A stretch of 64,000 nt of DNA from a virus (IMGVR_UViG_3300002835_000049:51353-115352); one strand, 5' to 3'; numbered from the stretch's first letter, positions 30,450-38,550 are shown. The notes: generated from the sequence alone by a model not told the origin. Numbers and translations are program-made.

Positions 30450-31058
30450 TTATTTAATAATTCTGAACCTTAATAATGGTTTGCCATTTATTGTTATATC
30501 ACCTTTTTCATTCTTATCTATTGTCTTAACAACAACCTTTTTGTTTTTGAATTTTCCACCCATTATGGTATCACCAACTTTAATATCCAATTTAATCATT
30601 TCACTTAATGTTAATTCTCTATTATCATCTTGAGTGTTCCAAATATCTTGCCCGGTTCCCTTGTGAATTAATTTAATTGAGTCTCTTGGTATATCATCAA
30701 AGGTAACAATATGTTTATACTTATCATCAAAATGAGCATCTTTATACCATTGAACATTTGATTTTTCTGTATCTATCACCCATATGTCATCATCATAAGT
30801 TGAATCAAACATATCTTTTTTCTTTAAACTATTGGTGGCAAATACTGCAGGAACACATTCTTCATCGTCACTGTATTCACTGGCTGCGTGAGTTAAATAA
30901 CAATCACCTAACACCGCTCTAATCCCATAGTCCATAATACTATCTCGGTTAGACTTATTAGAGGAATGGACAACATATTTCCCGGGAGTAATCTCTTCTC
31001 CCTTAACCCTTTGTTCTTGCAACAATTTATATTGTAATTCTGTTATAATTATTTTCAT
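30450..31058 (-). CDS. ITE-leader protein with ADP-ribosyltransferase-like domain
   Basis: 202 residues. Leader MKIIITEL. From residue 28: YVVHSSNKSNRDSIMDYGIR (H31), a segment with FATNSL, then DDDIWVIDT and a WYKD stretch and IPRDSIKLIHKG. This order resembles small ADP-ribosyltransferase/2'-phosphotransferase-like folds. The C-terminus (VGDTIMGGKFKNKKVVVKTI, INGKPLLRFRI) is a small beta-barrel seen in other phage proteins. T4 packages the ADP-ribosyltransferase Alt in its capsid, so the leader is suggestive. Catalytic residues are not certain. Confidence 0.55.
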   Translation of the reverse strand: MKIIITELQYKLLQEQRVKGEEITPGKYVVHSSNKSNRDSIMDYGIRAVLGDCYLTHAASEYSDDEECVPAVFATNSLKKKDMFDSTYDDDIWVIDTEKSNVQWYKDAHFDDKYKHIVTFDDIPRDSIKLIHKGTGQDIWNTQDDNRELTLSEMIKLDIKVGDTIMGGKFKNKKVVVKTIDKNEKGDITINGKPLLRFRIIK

Positions 31059-31059
31059 A

Positions 31060-31437
31060 TTATTCTATAGCTCTTTCTAAAAATATAACATCTTCTATCT
31101 CTTTATCACCATAAATACTTGGGTATTTACTAGTATAAATTTTAAAAATTCTTTTAATTAAATCTTTTCTTATTGCATTATAAATTTTACGGGAACCAAA
31201 AATTGGACTAATCAAATCATAAAAATAATCATCACTCACTTTAATAAATTTTTTGGTATCAAATCCGTAATATTCCGCTATCACATGTTTTCTTGTTCCC
31301 GGAGTTACAAATTGGATTTTTTTTCCATTCATTCTTACTTGGAAGGCTCTTATTAAACTATCCTTATCAATATCAAGACTACTAATAATAATATCTTTTA
31401 ATTTTTCTATTTTTTCTTCACTAATCTTAATATCCAT
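31060..31437 (-). CDS. ISEE-leader protein, ITE-related
   Basis: 125 residues. MDIKISEEKIEKLKDIIISS start with I-S-E at 5-7. Basic, with VTPGTRKHVIAEYYG and a helical LISPIFGSRKIYNAIRKDL region like the LFG-containing end of the family. ATATTTAT box 4 nt before the ATG; first of a four-gene overlapping run. Confidence 0.62.
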   Translation of the reverse strand: MDIKISEEKIEKLKDIIISSLDIDKDSLIRAFQVRMNGKKIQFVTPGTRKHVIAEYYGFDTKKFIKVSDDYFYDLISPIFGSRKIYNAIRKDLIKRIFKIYTSKYPSIYGDKEIEDVIFLERAIE

Positions 31438-31441
31438 ATGT

Positions 31442-31449
31442 ATAAATAT
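31442..31449 (-). promoter_or_regulatory. ATATTTAT box 4 nt before ATG of 31060-31437 gene
   Basis: Fixed-spacing class; heads the operon 31437-29502. Confidence 0.55.
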
Positions 31450-31452
31450 AAC

Positions 31453-31515
31453 ACGAGAGTAAAAATTACTCCCATCTTTTGAACGAAGGTAATTTTGAGT
31501 TCTTTTTACTCTCGT
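31453..31515. repeat. 13-bp inverted repeat
   Basis: ACGAGAGTAAAAA (31453-31465) and TTTTTACTCTCGT (31503-31515) around 37 nt; may end transcripts arriving from the right. Confidence 0.7.
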
Positions 31516-31647
31516 TTAATTCTTTTTATCTTATATTTCGTTTGCAAAATGGAACACAATGCGTAGAAAAGGGCGAATGAAATATATTACCAATCACCGC
31601 AAGATGAACCTTAATTTTTAGGGTTTATATTACCACCAAAAGTAATA

Positions 31648-31670
31648 AACCCCCAACAATGTGAGGGTTT
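31648..31670 (-). terminator. Terminator at end of 31669 gene
   Basis: AAACCC / GGGTTT arms with one mismatch above, T-rich to both sides. Confidence 0.65.
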
Positions 31671-31836
31671 ACTTTTTTTTCATAAGTTCTCTTATTTCTA
31701 TCTGTAATTGATGTAGTTCAGGGTCAGTCATAAGTAGATAACGCGATTTAATATCCCGATAATTATTTCGTATATCATTGATTGTCCATTTTAAAAATAG
31801 AGTAATTAAGTCAATTTTTATTTTTAGGTTTCTCAT
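31669..31836 (-). CDS. 55-residue basic protein
   Basis: ATG at 31836: MRNLKIKIDLITLFLKWTIN, then RNNYRDIKSRYLL, a DPELHQLQIEIRELMKKK helix. Overlaps the end of the membrane microprotein upstream by 26 nt. No family recognised. Confidence 0.5.
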   Translation of the reverse strand: MRNLKIKIDLITLFLKWTINDIRNNYRDIKSRYLLMTDPELHQLQIEIRELMKKK

Positions 31837-31924
31837 CTCTTAATATATCGTAAATCGCTAGACAGCAAAAAATAACCAACAATAATATAAAACCGTACAA
31901 CGGGAATATTGGGTCGGGTATCAC
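31811..31924 (-). CDS. 37-residue membrane microprotein (GTG start)
   Basis: GTG at 31924 opens a frame with PDPIFPLYGFILLLVIFCCL, one clear membrane span, then a charged YDILRDEKPKNKN tail. Start codon choice is uncertain; composition argues for a real protein. Confidence 0.4.
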   Translation of the reverse strand: MIPDPIFPLYGFILLLVIFCCLAIYDILRDEKPKNKN

Positions 31925-31929
31925 AACTT

Positions 31930-32001
31930 TTATGGTAATAGATTAGGGAAGATTAAGATATCTTCGTCTGATAAATACTCATCATCATCGAATTGTTCCA
32001 T
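31930..32001 (-). CDS. Possible 23-residue acidic peptide
   Basis: ATG at 32001: MEQFDDDEYLSDEDILIFPN. Very short; listed because it fills the gap within a run of small genes. Confidence 0.3.
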   Translation of the reverse strand: MEQFDDDEYLSDEDILIFPNLLP

Positions 32002-32069
32002 TTTTTTGTGATATTATTTCAATTATTTAAATATATTTGTATTTTTCTGTTAAATATTCTTTTTTTTCA

Positions 32070-32270
32070 TTAAAATATAACAGAAAAGATACCATAAACT
32101 ATTGATGATACGATAAAACCTATTATACATCCTTTTAAAAAACCATAATCCAAATTTGAGTTTATTGGAATTTTAATTTTACATCGTTGTCCATCACATA
32201 TGACATTCCAATAATTTTTAATCATCTCATCAACAACAAAATCATCATTGTTTTTTACTTTTTCATCCAT
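32070..32270 (-). CDS. Small C-tail membrane protein
   Basis: 66 residues: acidic start MDEKVKNNDDFVVDEM, a CDGQRCK pair, and a single C-terminal hydrophobic span (GFLKGCIIGFIVSSIVYGIF). Orientation suggests a tail-anchored protein. Function unknown. Confidence 0.6.
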   Translation of the reverse strand: MDEKVKNNDDFVVDEMIKNYWNVICDGQRCKIKIPINSNLDYGFLKGCIIGFIVSSIVYGIFSVIF

Positions 32271-32275
32271 AACTT

Positions 32276-32416
32276 TTATTTTTCTGATTCACCAATTATT
32301 AAAAAACCTAAAACACCCAATACAAACCATACATTAACAAAATAAGTTAATGCGCCACATAATAGCATTAAAATATCGTACCTATTGTTTAATATAAATT
32401 GTTTTATTTTATTCAT
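32276..32416 (-). CDS. 46-residue membrane protein
   Basis: ATG at 32416: MNKIKQFILNNRYDILMLLC, then ALTYFVNVWFVLGVLGFLII and GESEK. Probably two short spans or one long hairpin. Six bases from the next gene. Function unknown. Confidence 0.55.
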   Translation of the reverse strand: MNKIKQFILNNRYDILMLLCGALTYFVNVWFVLGVLGFLIIGESEK

Positions 32417-32429
32417 AATTTTAAATAGT

Positions 32430-32615
32430 TTAACAAACACAGTTTCCGTCACCACCTTTAGCTGGATTGCAAACGCATTCTTTTTTTTCTTTAACTACTC
32501 CGGTAATTAGAGTATATCCCTTGAATATCTCTAATAAAGATTTAATTTCATCAACTCTACCTTCACTATTGTGAACGGTAATTGTTTTATTTTCGTGATT
32601 TATAGTATGTTTCAT
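32430..32615 (-). CDS. Small protein with Cys-rich end
   Basis: 61 residues. Beta-rich start MKHTINHENKTITVHNSEGR; C-terminus CVCNPAKGGDGNCVC has four cysteines and may bind zinc or iron. Start overlaps the previous stop (ATGA). Confidence 0.6.
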   Translation of the reverse strand: MKHTINHENKTITVHNSEGRVDEIKSLLEIFKGYTLITGVVKEKKECVCNPAKGGDGNCVC

Positions 32616-32722
32616 ATCAAAATTATTATATATAGAATAATAATAAATATTATTTGAGCAATCAATATTTTGGTACCCAACCTACTTTGTTTTCCAACTC
32701 TTAAATATTCTTGTCTTGTCAT
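32612..32722 (-). CDS. 36-residue membrane microprotein
   Basis: ATG at 32722: MTRQEYLRVGKQSRLGTKIL then a continuous Ile/Leu-rich span. Three lines support it: a host-type TATCTTTG box 18 nt upstream, an ATGA overlap with the next gene, and a basic-then-hydrophobic layout. Confidence 0.65.
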   Translation of the reverse strand: MTRQEYLRVGKQSRLGTKILIAQIIFIIILYIIILI

Positions 32723-32740
32723 CTTAAAACATTTACGATA

Positions 32741-32748
32741 CAAAGATA
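32741..32748 (-). promoter_or_regulatory. Host-type TATCTTTG box
   Basis: 18 nt before the ATG at 32722; drives the small-membrane-protein run. Confidence 0.55.
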
Positions 32749-32772
32749 TTCATTTATTCTTAATTATCAAAA

Positions 32773-33489
32773 TTATTTATGGAATTCTATTATTTTCCAT
32801 TTACCTTTACGGGTCTCAACAAGTGCGGTACAATTCTCACACCAATCTCCACTATTCATATAATTATCTTTAATCTCCGGTTGATGTATATGTCCGCATA
32901 CGGCAACATCACAACCTTTTTTATATGTCAATAGTATTGCATTATGTTCAAAATCATTTATAAAATTAACGGCTTTTTTAACACCATTCTTTATATCTTT
33001 GGAGATAGAGTAATAAGGTAATCCTCTCATCTCACGATATTTGTTGTATACCCTGTTCATCCATAAAGCAAAGTCATAACCCATTGAGCCAATCTTTGCT
33101 AACCATTTTACTTTGGTGATAAACACATCTAACACATCTCCGTGAAACACATACATTTTACGACCATCAACAGATGTGAATGTATAATCCTCATCTATTG
33201 TGATGTTAGATAATTTGAATGGTATAAAATCTTTAATAAAATCATCGTGATTACCTCTGAGCCAAACGACATTTACATCTTTCTCACTCATCTTTATAAT
33301 CTTTCTCAATACTTTGGTATGACTTTCTTTCCATTTACCACCTCTATTAAGAGCCCAACCATCAATGATATCACCATTTAATATTAATGTCTCTGTGGTG
33401 TTCTTTTCAAGGAATGAGATAACATCGTTGGCTCTACTTGATTTGGAACCCAAGTGTATGTCCGATAGAATTATTGTTTTATATTTCAT
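32773..33489 (-). CDS. LpxH-like metallophosphoesterase
   Basis: 238 residues. Calcineurin-like metal motifs: D10-x-H12 in SDIHLGS, D40 in NGDIID, N80-H81 in RGNHDD, H116 in FHGD, H200-x-H202 in GHIHQP. Layout and length fit UDP-2,3-diacylglucosamine diphosphatase-like (LpxH/YbbF) proteins of Bacteroidota, which act on lipid A precursors; other phosphodiester substrates are possible. Start shares a base with the stop of the glycosyltransferase upstream, a pairing that suggests joint action on surface glycolipid. Confidence 0.82.
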   Translation of the reverse strand: MKYKTIILSDIHLGSKSSRANDVISFLEKNTTETLILNGDIIDGWALNRGGKWKESHTKVLRKIIKMSEKDVNVVWLRGNHDDFIKDFIPFKLSNITIDEDYTFTSVDGRKMYVFHGDVLDVFITKVKWLAKIGSMGYDFALWMNRVYNKYREMRGLPYYSISKDIKNGVKKAVNFINDFEHNAILLTYKKGCDVAVCGHIHQPEIKDNYMNSGDWCENCTALVETRKGKWKIIEFHK

Positions 33490-34199
33490 TATGTCCAGTA
33501 ATTATGTTCCTTTGTAAAGAACTCATCATTATTTCTATTAAACCAAGATTTAATCATCATCTTAACCATATAGAATAATCCTTTATTCTTAAATCTTCTT
33601 GATGTGGTGTAAACAATTTCGTTATCCACATAAAACTTATTTGGCGTTATCTTTGAACTTAAATGGTAATCCTCGGCAAACTTATCATCCGGATTAAATC
33701 CTCCTAATGAATTAAACACCTCTCTATTAAATAACATAAATCCACCTACAGCAAATGGTGTGGTGAATTTGGTTAAGTATTGGATAACATCAAATGATTT
33801 ATATACATAATTGTAATGTCCATCATCTGTTCTCATTTTAGTTGTGGATAAATGATAATCGTTATTTTTCATTACCTTAACCATATGGGATAATAAATTA
33901 AGGTCAGTAATGAATATGTCGGCATCCAAAAATAAAACATAAGGTGTTTTTATCTTTTTGGTTCCGTTGTTTCTGGCTTCAGCTGGAAATCCACCTTTAA
34001 CTATTTTTACATTAATGTTATTATGAAATGAATGAAGAATACAATTCTGTGTGAATCCGTTGTCTGTTGAAGAGTCGGCAACCATAACATTCACATTTTT
34101 AATATTAGTTTGCAAGTTTATTAACTCCAAAGTTTTCTTTATGATTAAACCCTCATTTTTACAGGGTATGACTATCGTTAAATCCTTACTTAAACTCAT
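33489..34199 (-). CDS. Family 2 glycosyltransferase
   Basis: 236 residues. TIVIPCKNEGLIIKKTLELI start, ADSSTD at 41-46, DAD at 92-94 in LFLDADIF, and EDYHL at 176-180 as probable catalytic base, all GT-A family 2 features. C-terminus has an amphipathic KGLFYMVKMMIKSWFNRN that could touch membrane. Operon with the LpxH-like gene downstream and overlapping the large leader protein upstream by 4 nt. Confidence 0.87.
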   Translation of the reverse strand: MSLSKDLTIVIPCKNEGLIIKKTLELINLQTNIKNVNVMVADSSTDNGFTQNCILHSFHNNINVKIVKGGFPAEARNNGTKKIKTPYVLFLDADIFITDLNLLSHMVKVMKNNDYHLSTTKMRTDDGHYNYVYKSFDVIQYLTKFTTPFAVGGFMLFNREVFNSLGGFNPDDKFAEDYHLSSKITPNKFYVDNEIVYTTSRRFKNKGLFYMVKMMIKSWFNRNNDEFFTKEHNYWT

Positions 34200-35788
34200 A
34201 TACTAATATCGTCTAATCTGTAATTAACATTTTCATTTACTACATCATAATCAGGTGATGGATACCATCTATCATCAGGACTATAATCAGGTTTTTCAAT
34301 ATAATCTTCTGAAATTAATGTATCAAGGACGCCTTCTAAATTATAACCTCCATCTCTACTTAGATTATCTTCAAATATTACATCAATATCTTCATCATCA
34401 ACATCAACTAAATTACTTAAATCAATTTGGATTTTGGCTCCATCACTATTAAAGAAAAACACATTACCATAAAACTCTAACGCCGATTTTATTTCATCCT
34501 GTAAATGATTAACATAATCGTCAGCGTCAGCATCATTTATTGCACCACCAATAGCATTTTTAATTTCATAATCACCATCAACTTCTCCTATCGCGTCTTC
34601 TAAAGATAAACTATCGTCTAATTCAATACCATCTCTTTGAGACATGTCTCTAACAATCGCCCATAACTTTTCTTCTGTTGGTTTATCCATTACATATTCA
34701 AAATAACTTGGTAAATCTTCATTATCGTGTTGACCCCATAAATTCCAAGCATCACCTTCCATTATCTCTTCAAAAATACTAACCCTTTTTACCACACCTG
34801 TTGTTCTATTAGTATAACTATTGTAAGTTCCCCCATCAATATACCTGTGAAAATCATCCGGGGTAATATCTAATGTAAATGTTGTTGGGAGTGGTTGGAC
34901 ATCAACAATTCCCATCTTACCTAACAATCGTTGCATGGTTCTTGATGAGAATAACTCCGGTCTGTTTTTATATAAATCTTTGATTGTTTCTTCTGGTAAA
35001 TCAGATAGTTTAAAGTCCTGTTCTGATGCGTATTCTGTTCCAAATCCTTGAATTAAGTAATCCTCTTCTTCTCCTGAACCACCTAACACATAGAATAATG
35101 GTAAAATATATTGATGGTATTCATCTTTTGGTTTAGAGTTCTTAACACCCTTTAATTGATATAAAATACCATCCTCACCGATTGCGGCAGTTAGAACCGA
35201 TTTATTTAATTTATATTTATTATTAATTGGGATATTTTGTCTTAATGAATAAAGATACCCATAACTACTTCTTCCACAATGCCCCATCCTGTTGCACTCA
35301 GCTTCTGAATTTTTTGTATTCAAATCCGCCCAATAAAACCCATTTCCGTTCTCATCTGTAAAATCTAATATGGTAGGGTTTGTTTCTTTATAGTTAATAT
35401 CTCCCTGACCAACTTCTAAACTATCGTGCCATACCTCCGATTTTCCCCATAATTCTTTGAATGGTAAATTTTGGTATTCTTTGACATTACCATTTAACCC
35501 GACTCTAATCCAATCCATAATAGATTGTATCTTACTACGATGTCCGGTAATAAAACGATTACTATTCATTTTATCAACCAATGCTTGACCCTGACTAGCT
35601 GGCTTACCCCAACCTAACTCAATATTTTGCTGAAACTCCATCACTTTTTTAGCCATCCAAATTGCTAACGGACCACAAACAGAATCTAATATTTCAGCGT
35701 TCTCTTCGTTAAACCCAATCTTATCCAATAAGATTTGTTTCTTGGATGCTTCAGATATAATTTGTTTTATACTTTCTATTAATTTCAT
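34196..35788 (-). CDS. ISE-leader, PcfJ-like large protein
   Basis: 530 residues. Leader MKLIESIKQIISEASKKQIL: I-S-E at 11-13 followed by A is an exact T4-type prohead-protease site. A central block (FYWADLNTKNSEAECNRMGH then CGR at 171-173, LYSLRQN) recalls the PcfJ-type/phage 'MGHCG...LYSLR' domain. The last 200 residues are very acidic. ATATTTAT box 6 nt before the ATG. Probably an internal virion protein; function unknown. Confidence 0.65.
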   Translation of the reverse strand: MKLIESIKQIISEASKKQILLDKIGFNEENAEILDSVCGPLAIWMAKKVMEFQQNIELGWGKPASQGQALVDKMNSNRFITGHRSKIQSIMDWIRVGLNGNVKEYQNLPFKELWGKSEVWHDSLEVGQGDINYKETNPTILDFTDENGNGFYWADLNTKNSEAECNRMGHCGRSSYGYLYSLRQNIPINNKYKLNKSVLTAAIGEDGILYQLKGVKNSKPKDEYHQYILPLFYVLGGSGEEEDYLIQGFGTEYASEQDFKLSDLPEETIKDLYKNRPELFSSRTMQRLLGKMGIVDVQPLPTTFTLDITPDDFHRYIDGGTYNSYTNRTTGVVKRVSIFEEIMEGDAWNLWGQHDNEDLPSYFEYVMDKPTEEKLWAIVRDMSQRDGIELDDSLSLEDAIGEVDGDYEIKNAIGGAINDADADDYVNHLQDEIKSALEFYGNVFFFNSDGAKIQIDLSNLVDVDDEDIDVIFEDNLSRDGGYNLEGVLDTLISEDYIEKPDYSPDDRWYPSPDYDVVNENVNYRLDDISI

Positions 35789-35794
35789 ATCACT

Positions 35795-35802
35795 ATAAAT
35801 AT
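35795..35802 (-). promoter_or_regulatory. ATATTTAT box 6 nt before ATG of 34196-35788 gene
   Basis: Octamer on the minus strand. Confidence 0.5.
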
Positions 35803-35826
35803 ATCAAAATTAAATAATAGGTTAAT

Positions 35827-35834
35827 ATATTTAT
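35827..35834 (+). promoter_or_regulatory. ATATTTAT box 15 nt before nuclease gene
   Basis: Plus-strand octamer, diverging from the box at 35795. Confidence 0.5.
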
Positions 35835-35849
35835 TATAAAATAACCTTT

Positions 35850-36482
35850 ATGAAAATCCTTACATTATTTTTATTTTTAGTATTTTCGTTATCATCTTAT
35901 TCTCAAGATTTGGTAACCATCAAACATACCAATTATACCACAACATTTAGTAAATCATTAAAATATCCAATCGTTGTTGAGTGGTGGGAGACAAAAGATA
36001 ATGTTGCTTGTCCAACACCGTTAAAAAGAAAAGACCAATTTCAACCTGACCCCCAATTATTAGACGATACTAACTTAATATCAGATTATGTTGGTTCAGG
36101 GTTTGATAGAGGACATATGAGCCCTGCTGCATCCAATTTATGTAGTGGTGATAAAGTTCTAACAGAATGTTTTTACTTCTCTAATATGTCTCCCCAGACA
36201 CACGCATTAAACGCTGGTTCGTGGAAATTGTTGGAGGTGGAGACAAGAGCAATTGCAACAGAAAAAGATAGTATGCATGTGTGGTGTGGGAACATCGGAG
36301 AATTAAAGAAAATTGGTAGAGTTTCTGTCCCAACCAAATGTTGGAAGGTAATCTATATCAAAAAGACAAAAACATTTAAAGCGTATCTTTTCATTAACAA
36401 TACATCTAAATCGGATGGTATAATAGACAACGAAGTAAGTGTTCTCTTCATCTCAAAACTAACCGGATTAACATTTAAATAA
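35850..36482 (+). CDS. Secreted DNA/RNA non-specific endonuclease
   Basis: 210 residues. A typical signal peptide (MKILTLFLFLVFSLSSYSQD, cleavage about residue 19) precedes a NucA/Serratia-type beta-beta-alpha-metal nuclease: DRGHM at 86-90 with catalytic H89, FSNMSPQTHALNAG with metal ligand N121, and E129 in LLEVE. It would degrade DNA and RNA in the periplasm or outside the cell: host DNA after lysis, competing DNA, or extracellular DNA. A secretion signal on a phage nuclease is unusual. Confidence 0.87.
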   Translation: MKILTLFLFLVFSLSSYSQDLVTIKHTNYTTTFSKSLKYPIVVEWWETKDNVACPTPLKRKDQFQPDPQLLDDTNLISDYVGSGFDRGHMSPAASNLCSGDKVLTECFYFSNMSPQTHALNAGSWKLLEVETRAIATEKDSMHVWCGNIGELKKIGRVSVPTKCWKVIYIKKTKTFKAYLFINNTSKSDGIIDNEVSVLFISKLTGLTFK

Positions 36483-36506
36483 AAAACCCCCTGAAATGGG
36501 GGTTTT
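36483..36506 (+). terminator. Bidirectional terminator
   Basis: AAAACCCCC / GGGGGTTTT, nine perfect pairs, between convergent genes. Confidence 0.92.
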
Positions 36507-36509
36507 GTT

Positions 36510-36797
36510 TTATAGATTAAAAGAGAAGTGATTAGTCCCATCAAAATCAAAAGTCGCTATTACATCATCACGACCCCAAACAAGCCGAATATATAAACTA
36601 ATATCGGGATATAAATTACCGGAGTTCCCTGGAAATGTAATGATGAGTTTTGTTTTATAACCTCTCATCACACCAACATAACCTATCGTAGGAATATCAT
36701 AATCACACTCAATTAATGTGTTAATAGACACGGAATTAACATACTTCGGATGGTATCGTTTCAATATCTTTCTAAAACTTTCAACTCCTGATACCAT
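36510..36797 (-). CDS. Hypothetical beta-rich protein
   Basis: 95 residues: basic start FRKILKRYHPKYVNS, then strands IGYVGVMRGYKTKLIITFPG and ISLYIRLVWGRDDVIATF. No family recognised. Start shares a base with the preceding stop. Confidence 0.58.
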   Translation of the reverse strand: MVSGVESFRKILKRYHPKYVNSVSINTLIECDYDIPTIGYVGVMRGYKTKLIITFPGNSGNLYPDISLYIRLVWGRDDVIATFDFDGTNHFSFNL

Positions 36798-37336
36798 TAC
36801 CCTTTATACCAATCTATCTTTGGACAATACTTGTTATATTTAGCCTTCACAAATTCCACCACCAAATAAGTTTTTTGTTCCTTTGGTTCACCCCATATTC
36901 TCCAACCATTCTCATCGTATTCTATCTTACAGTTCCATTCTTTAAGTTCTTTAACACCTTCAATAACACCAATAACAATCGCAGCCGCCCATATCATAAC
37001 ACCAAGTGTCACCATAAACATATAAAAAGAGTCTTTTTCAGGTTTAATAAAAAACCATCCGATAACCGATAACATAGATGAAACACAAAATAACAAAAAA
37101 TAAATCAAGACACTAAAACCAATGCGTTTTCCGGTACTGTTATCGTTATAATTATAATCTTTACCCATTATTAATTCCACTATGATTACCGGAGCACATA
37201 CCAACGAATAAGGGATTAACACTAACCAAGCTAAAACTAATTTCCAAAAATATGGACATAAGTTGTTTGGTAAAATATTTGTTCCGTAGAACCATCTGTA
37301 CAGTTTTGAACTGATTGAATTTTGATTTAATTTCAC
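36797..37336 (-). CDS. Polytopic membrane protein
   Basis: 179 residues with spans at about 28-55, 76-96 and 104-126, then a cytosolic tail with EYDENGWRIWGEPKEQKTYL. No transporter or holin signature. Overlaps its neighbours by 1 and 4 nt. Role unknown. Confidence 0.65.
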   Translation of the reverse strand: MKLNQNSISSKLYRWFYGTNILPNNLCPYFWKLVLAWLVLIPYSLVCAPVIIVELIMGKDYNYNDNSTGKRIGFSVLIYFLLFCVSSMLSVIGWFFIKPEKDSFYMFMVTLGVMIWAAAIVIGVIEGVKELKEWNCKIEYDENGWRIWGEPKEQKTYLVVEFVKAKYNKYCPKIDWYKG

Positions 37337-37686
37337 AATCCTAATTTTTGTCTTTTTGTTTTACTTTTCTTTGGTTCTCTCAACTTAACATATAGTTTTT
37401 TAATCTCACCATACGACTTATACCATCTTGGTATTGCTCCCACACCCTGAATATAACAACCAATTAAACAAGACCGTACGGAATTTGAAATATAAGGGTT
37501 ATCAGTAGAACCGAGTAATATTTGTGGTTTTGACCCATCCATCATATACGGATTAGATTCTCTAACTTTCTCAAGGAACTCTAAAACATCTTTATCTTTA
37601 GGTGGAAATCCCACAACCGAAATAACTCCAATTTCATTCACAATTAAACCAAGACATAATAACGATAAAATAATTTCTACAAACAT
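37333..37686 (-). CDS. N-anchored small protein
   Basis: 117 residues. Hydrophobic N-terminus (FVEIILSLLCLGLIV) is either an anchor or signal; a basic Lys-rich end (EPKKSKTKRQKLGL). Four cysteines-containing middle (RSCLIGCYIQG). Operon with the SPFH gene six bases upstream. Unrecognised. Confidence 0.55.
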   Translation of the reverse strand: MFVEIILSLLCLGLIVNEIGVISVVGFPPKDKDVLEFLEKVRESNPYMMDGSKPQILLGSTDNPYISNSVRSCLIGCYIQGVGAIPRWYKSYGEIKKLYVKLREPKKSKTKRQKLGL

Positions 37687-37692
37687 AACTTT

Positions 37693-38550
37693 CTAATTTC
37701 TATTTAACAATATTCCTTGAGTCGAACCGAAAACATTATTAGAACCATAAGGTGATTTACCTTTATTCGCCCATACTCGTTCAGTTTCCGCTCTATACAA
37801 CTCCAACATTTTAGGTTGAGATAGTATCTCTTTTGTTTTAGCATCATAGATAGCCGCCTCATAGTTACCTTTAGCAGTTGCGACTTTCTTCAGAGCCGTT
37901 TGTTCTGCTTGTTTTGTTTGGGAGATAATAGTTGCTGTCTCTTGGAGAACGGCAATCTTTCTTTCAATAGCCTTTTTATATGATGGTGGTAACGCCATTT
38001 TAAGGATTGCAATGTTATTTAATATAAACCCTTCTTTCTCTAAAGATGTAGTTAATGTTTTGGTCACATTTGCCTCATATATATTTCTATGTTGTAATAA
38101 ACTATCTGACGCAAAATTAACAGCGTTATCCAATAATTCTTTTCTAACAATAGTTCTCACACGAGTATTAATTAAATCTTCCATATCTACTCTGTATTTA
38201 ATGAACAACTCAGAAGCTCTAGCTCTCTGTAATTGTAAATTAATGGAAACATCTAAACCAAATGTCGCCCCGTCAGATGATGTCACATCAATATGTTCAT
38301 CTGCTGGTGAATCTTCACTTATGTCTGCCGTCCATACTTTGTGTTGGACCGATGTTGGATACATAAACACATCCTGTGTTGGGGGAAAATAAAAGATAAA
38401 CCCGGACGCCATCTCAATGTTGGGAACCCCTTTATTTGTCCCAATTTGGTCAACAACCAACGCAACTTCTGCCGAATCGGCAATTTTACAAGAACTAACT
38501 CCCGCAATCAACAATAACACTAAACTTACCGCTACTAAAATTCTTTTCAT
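37693..38550 (-). CDS. SPFH/Band 7 lipoprotein
   Basis: 285 residues. Signal and lipobox ending AGVSSC (C21) imply a lipoprotein. An SPFH/prohibitin domain follows: VALVVDQIGTNKGV, DVTSSDGATFGLDVSINLQL and RTIVRKELLDNAV, then a coiled-coil-like Ala/Glu/Lys region (190-250). Band 7 proteins scaffold membranes and control proteases; phage versions may block superinfection or protect against host defence. Own host-type promoter upstream. Confidence 0.82.
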   Translation of the reverse strand: MKRILVAVSLVLLLIAGVSSCKIADSAEVALVVDQIGTNKGVPNIEMASGFIFYFPPTQDVFMYPTSVQHKVWTADISEDSPADEHIDVTSSDGATFGLDVSINLQLQRARASELFIKYRVDMEDLINTRVRTIVRKELLDNAVNFASDSLLQHRNIYEANVTKTLTTSLEKEGFILNNIAILKMALPPSYKKAIERKIAVLQETATIISQTKQAEQTALKKVATAKGNYEAAIYDAKTKEILSQPKMLELYRAETERVWANKGKSPYGSNNVFGSTQGILLNRN

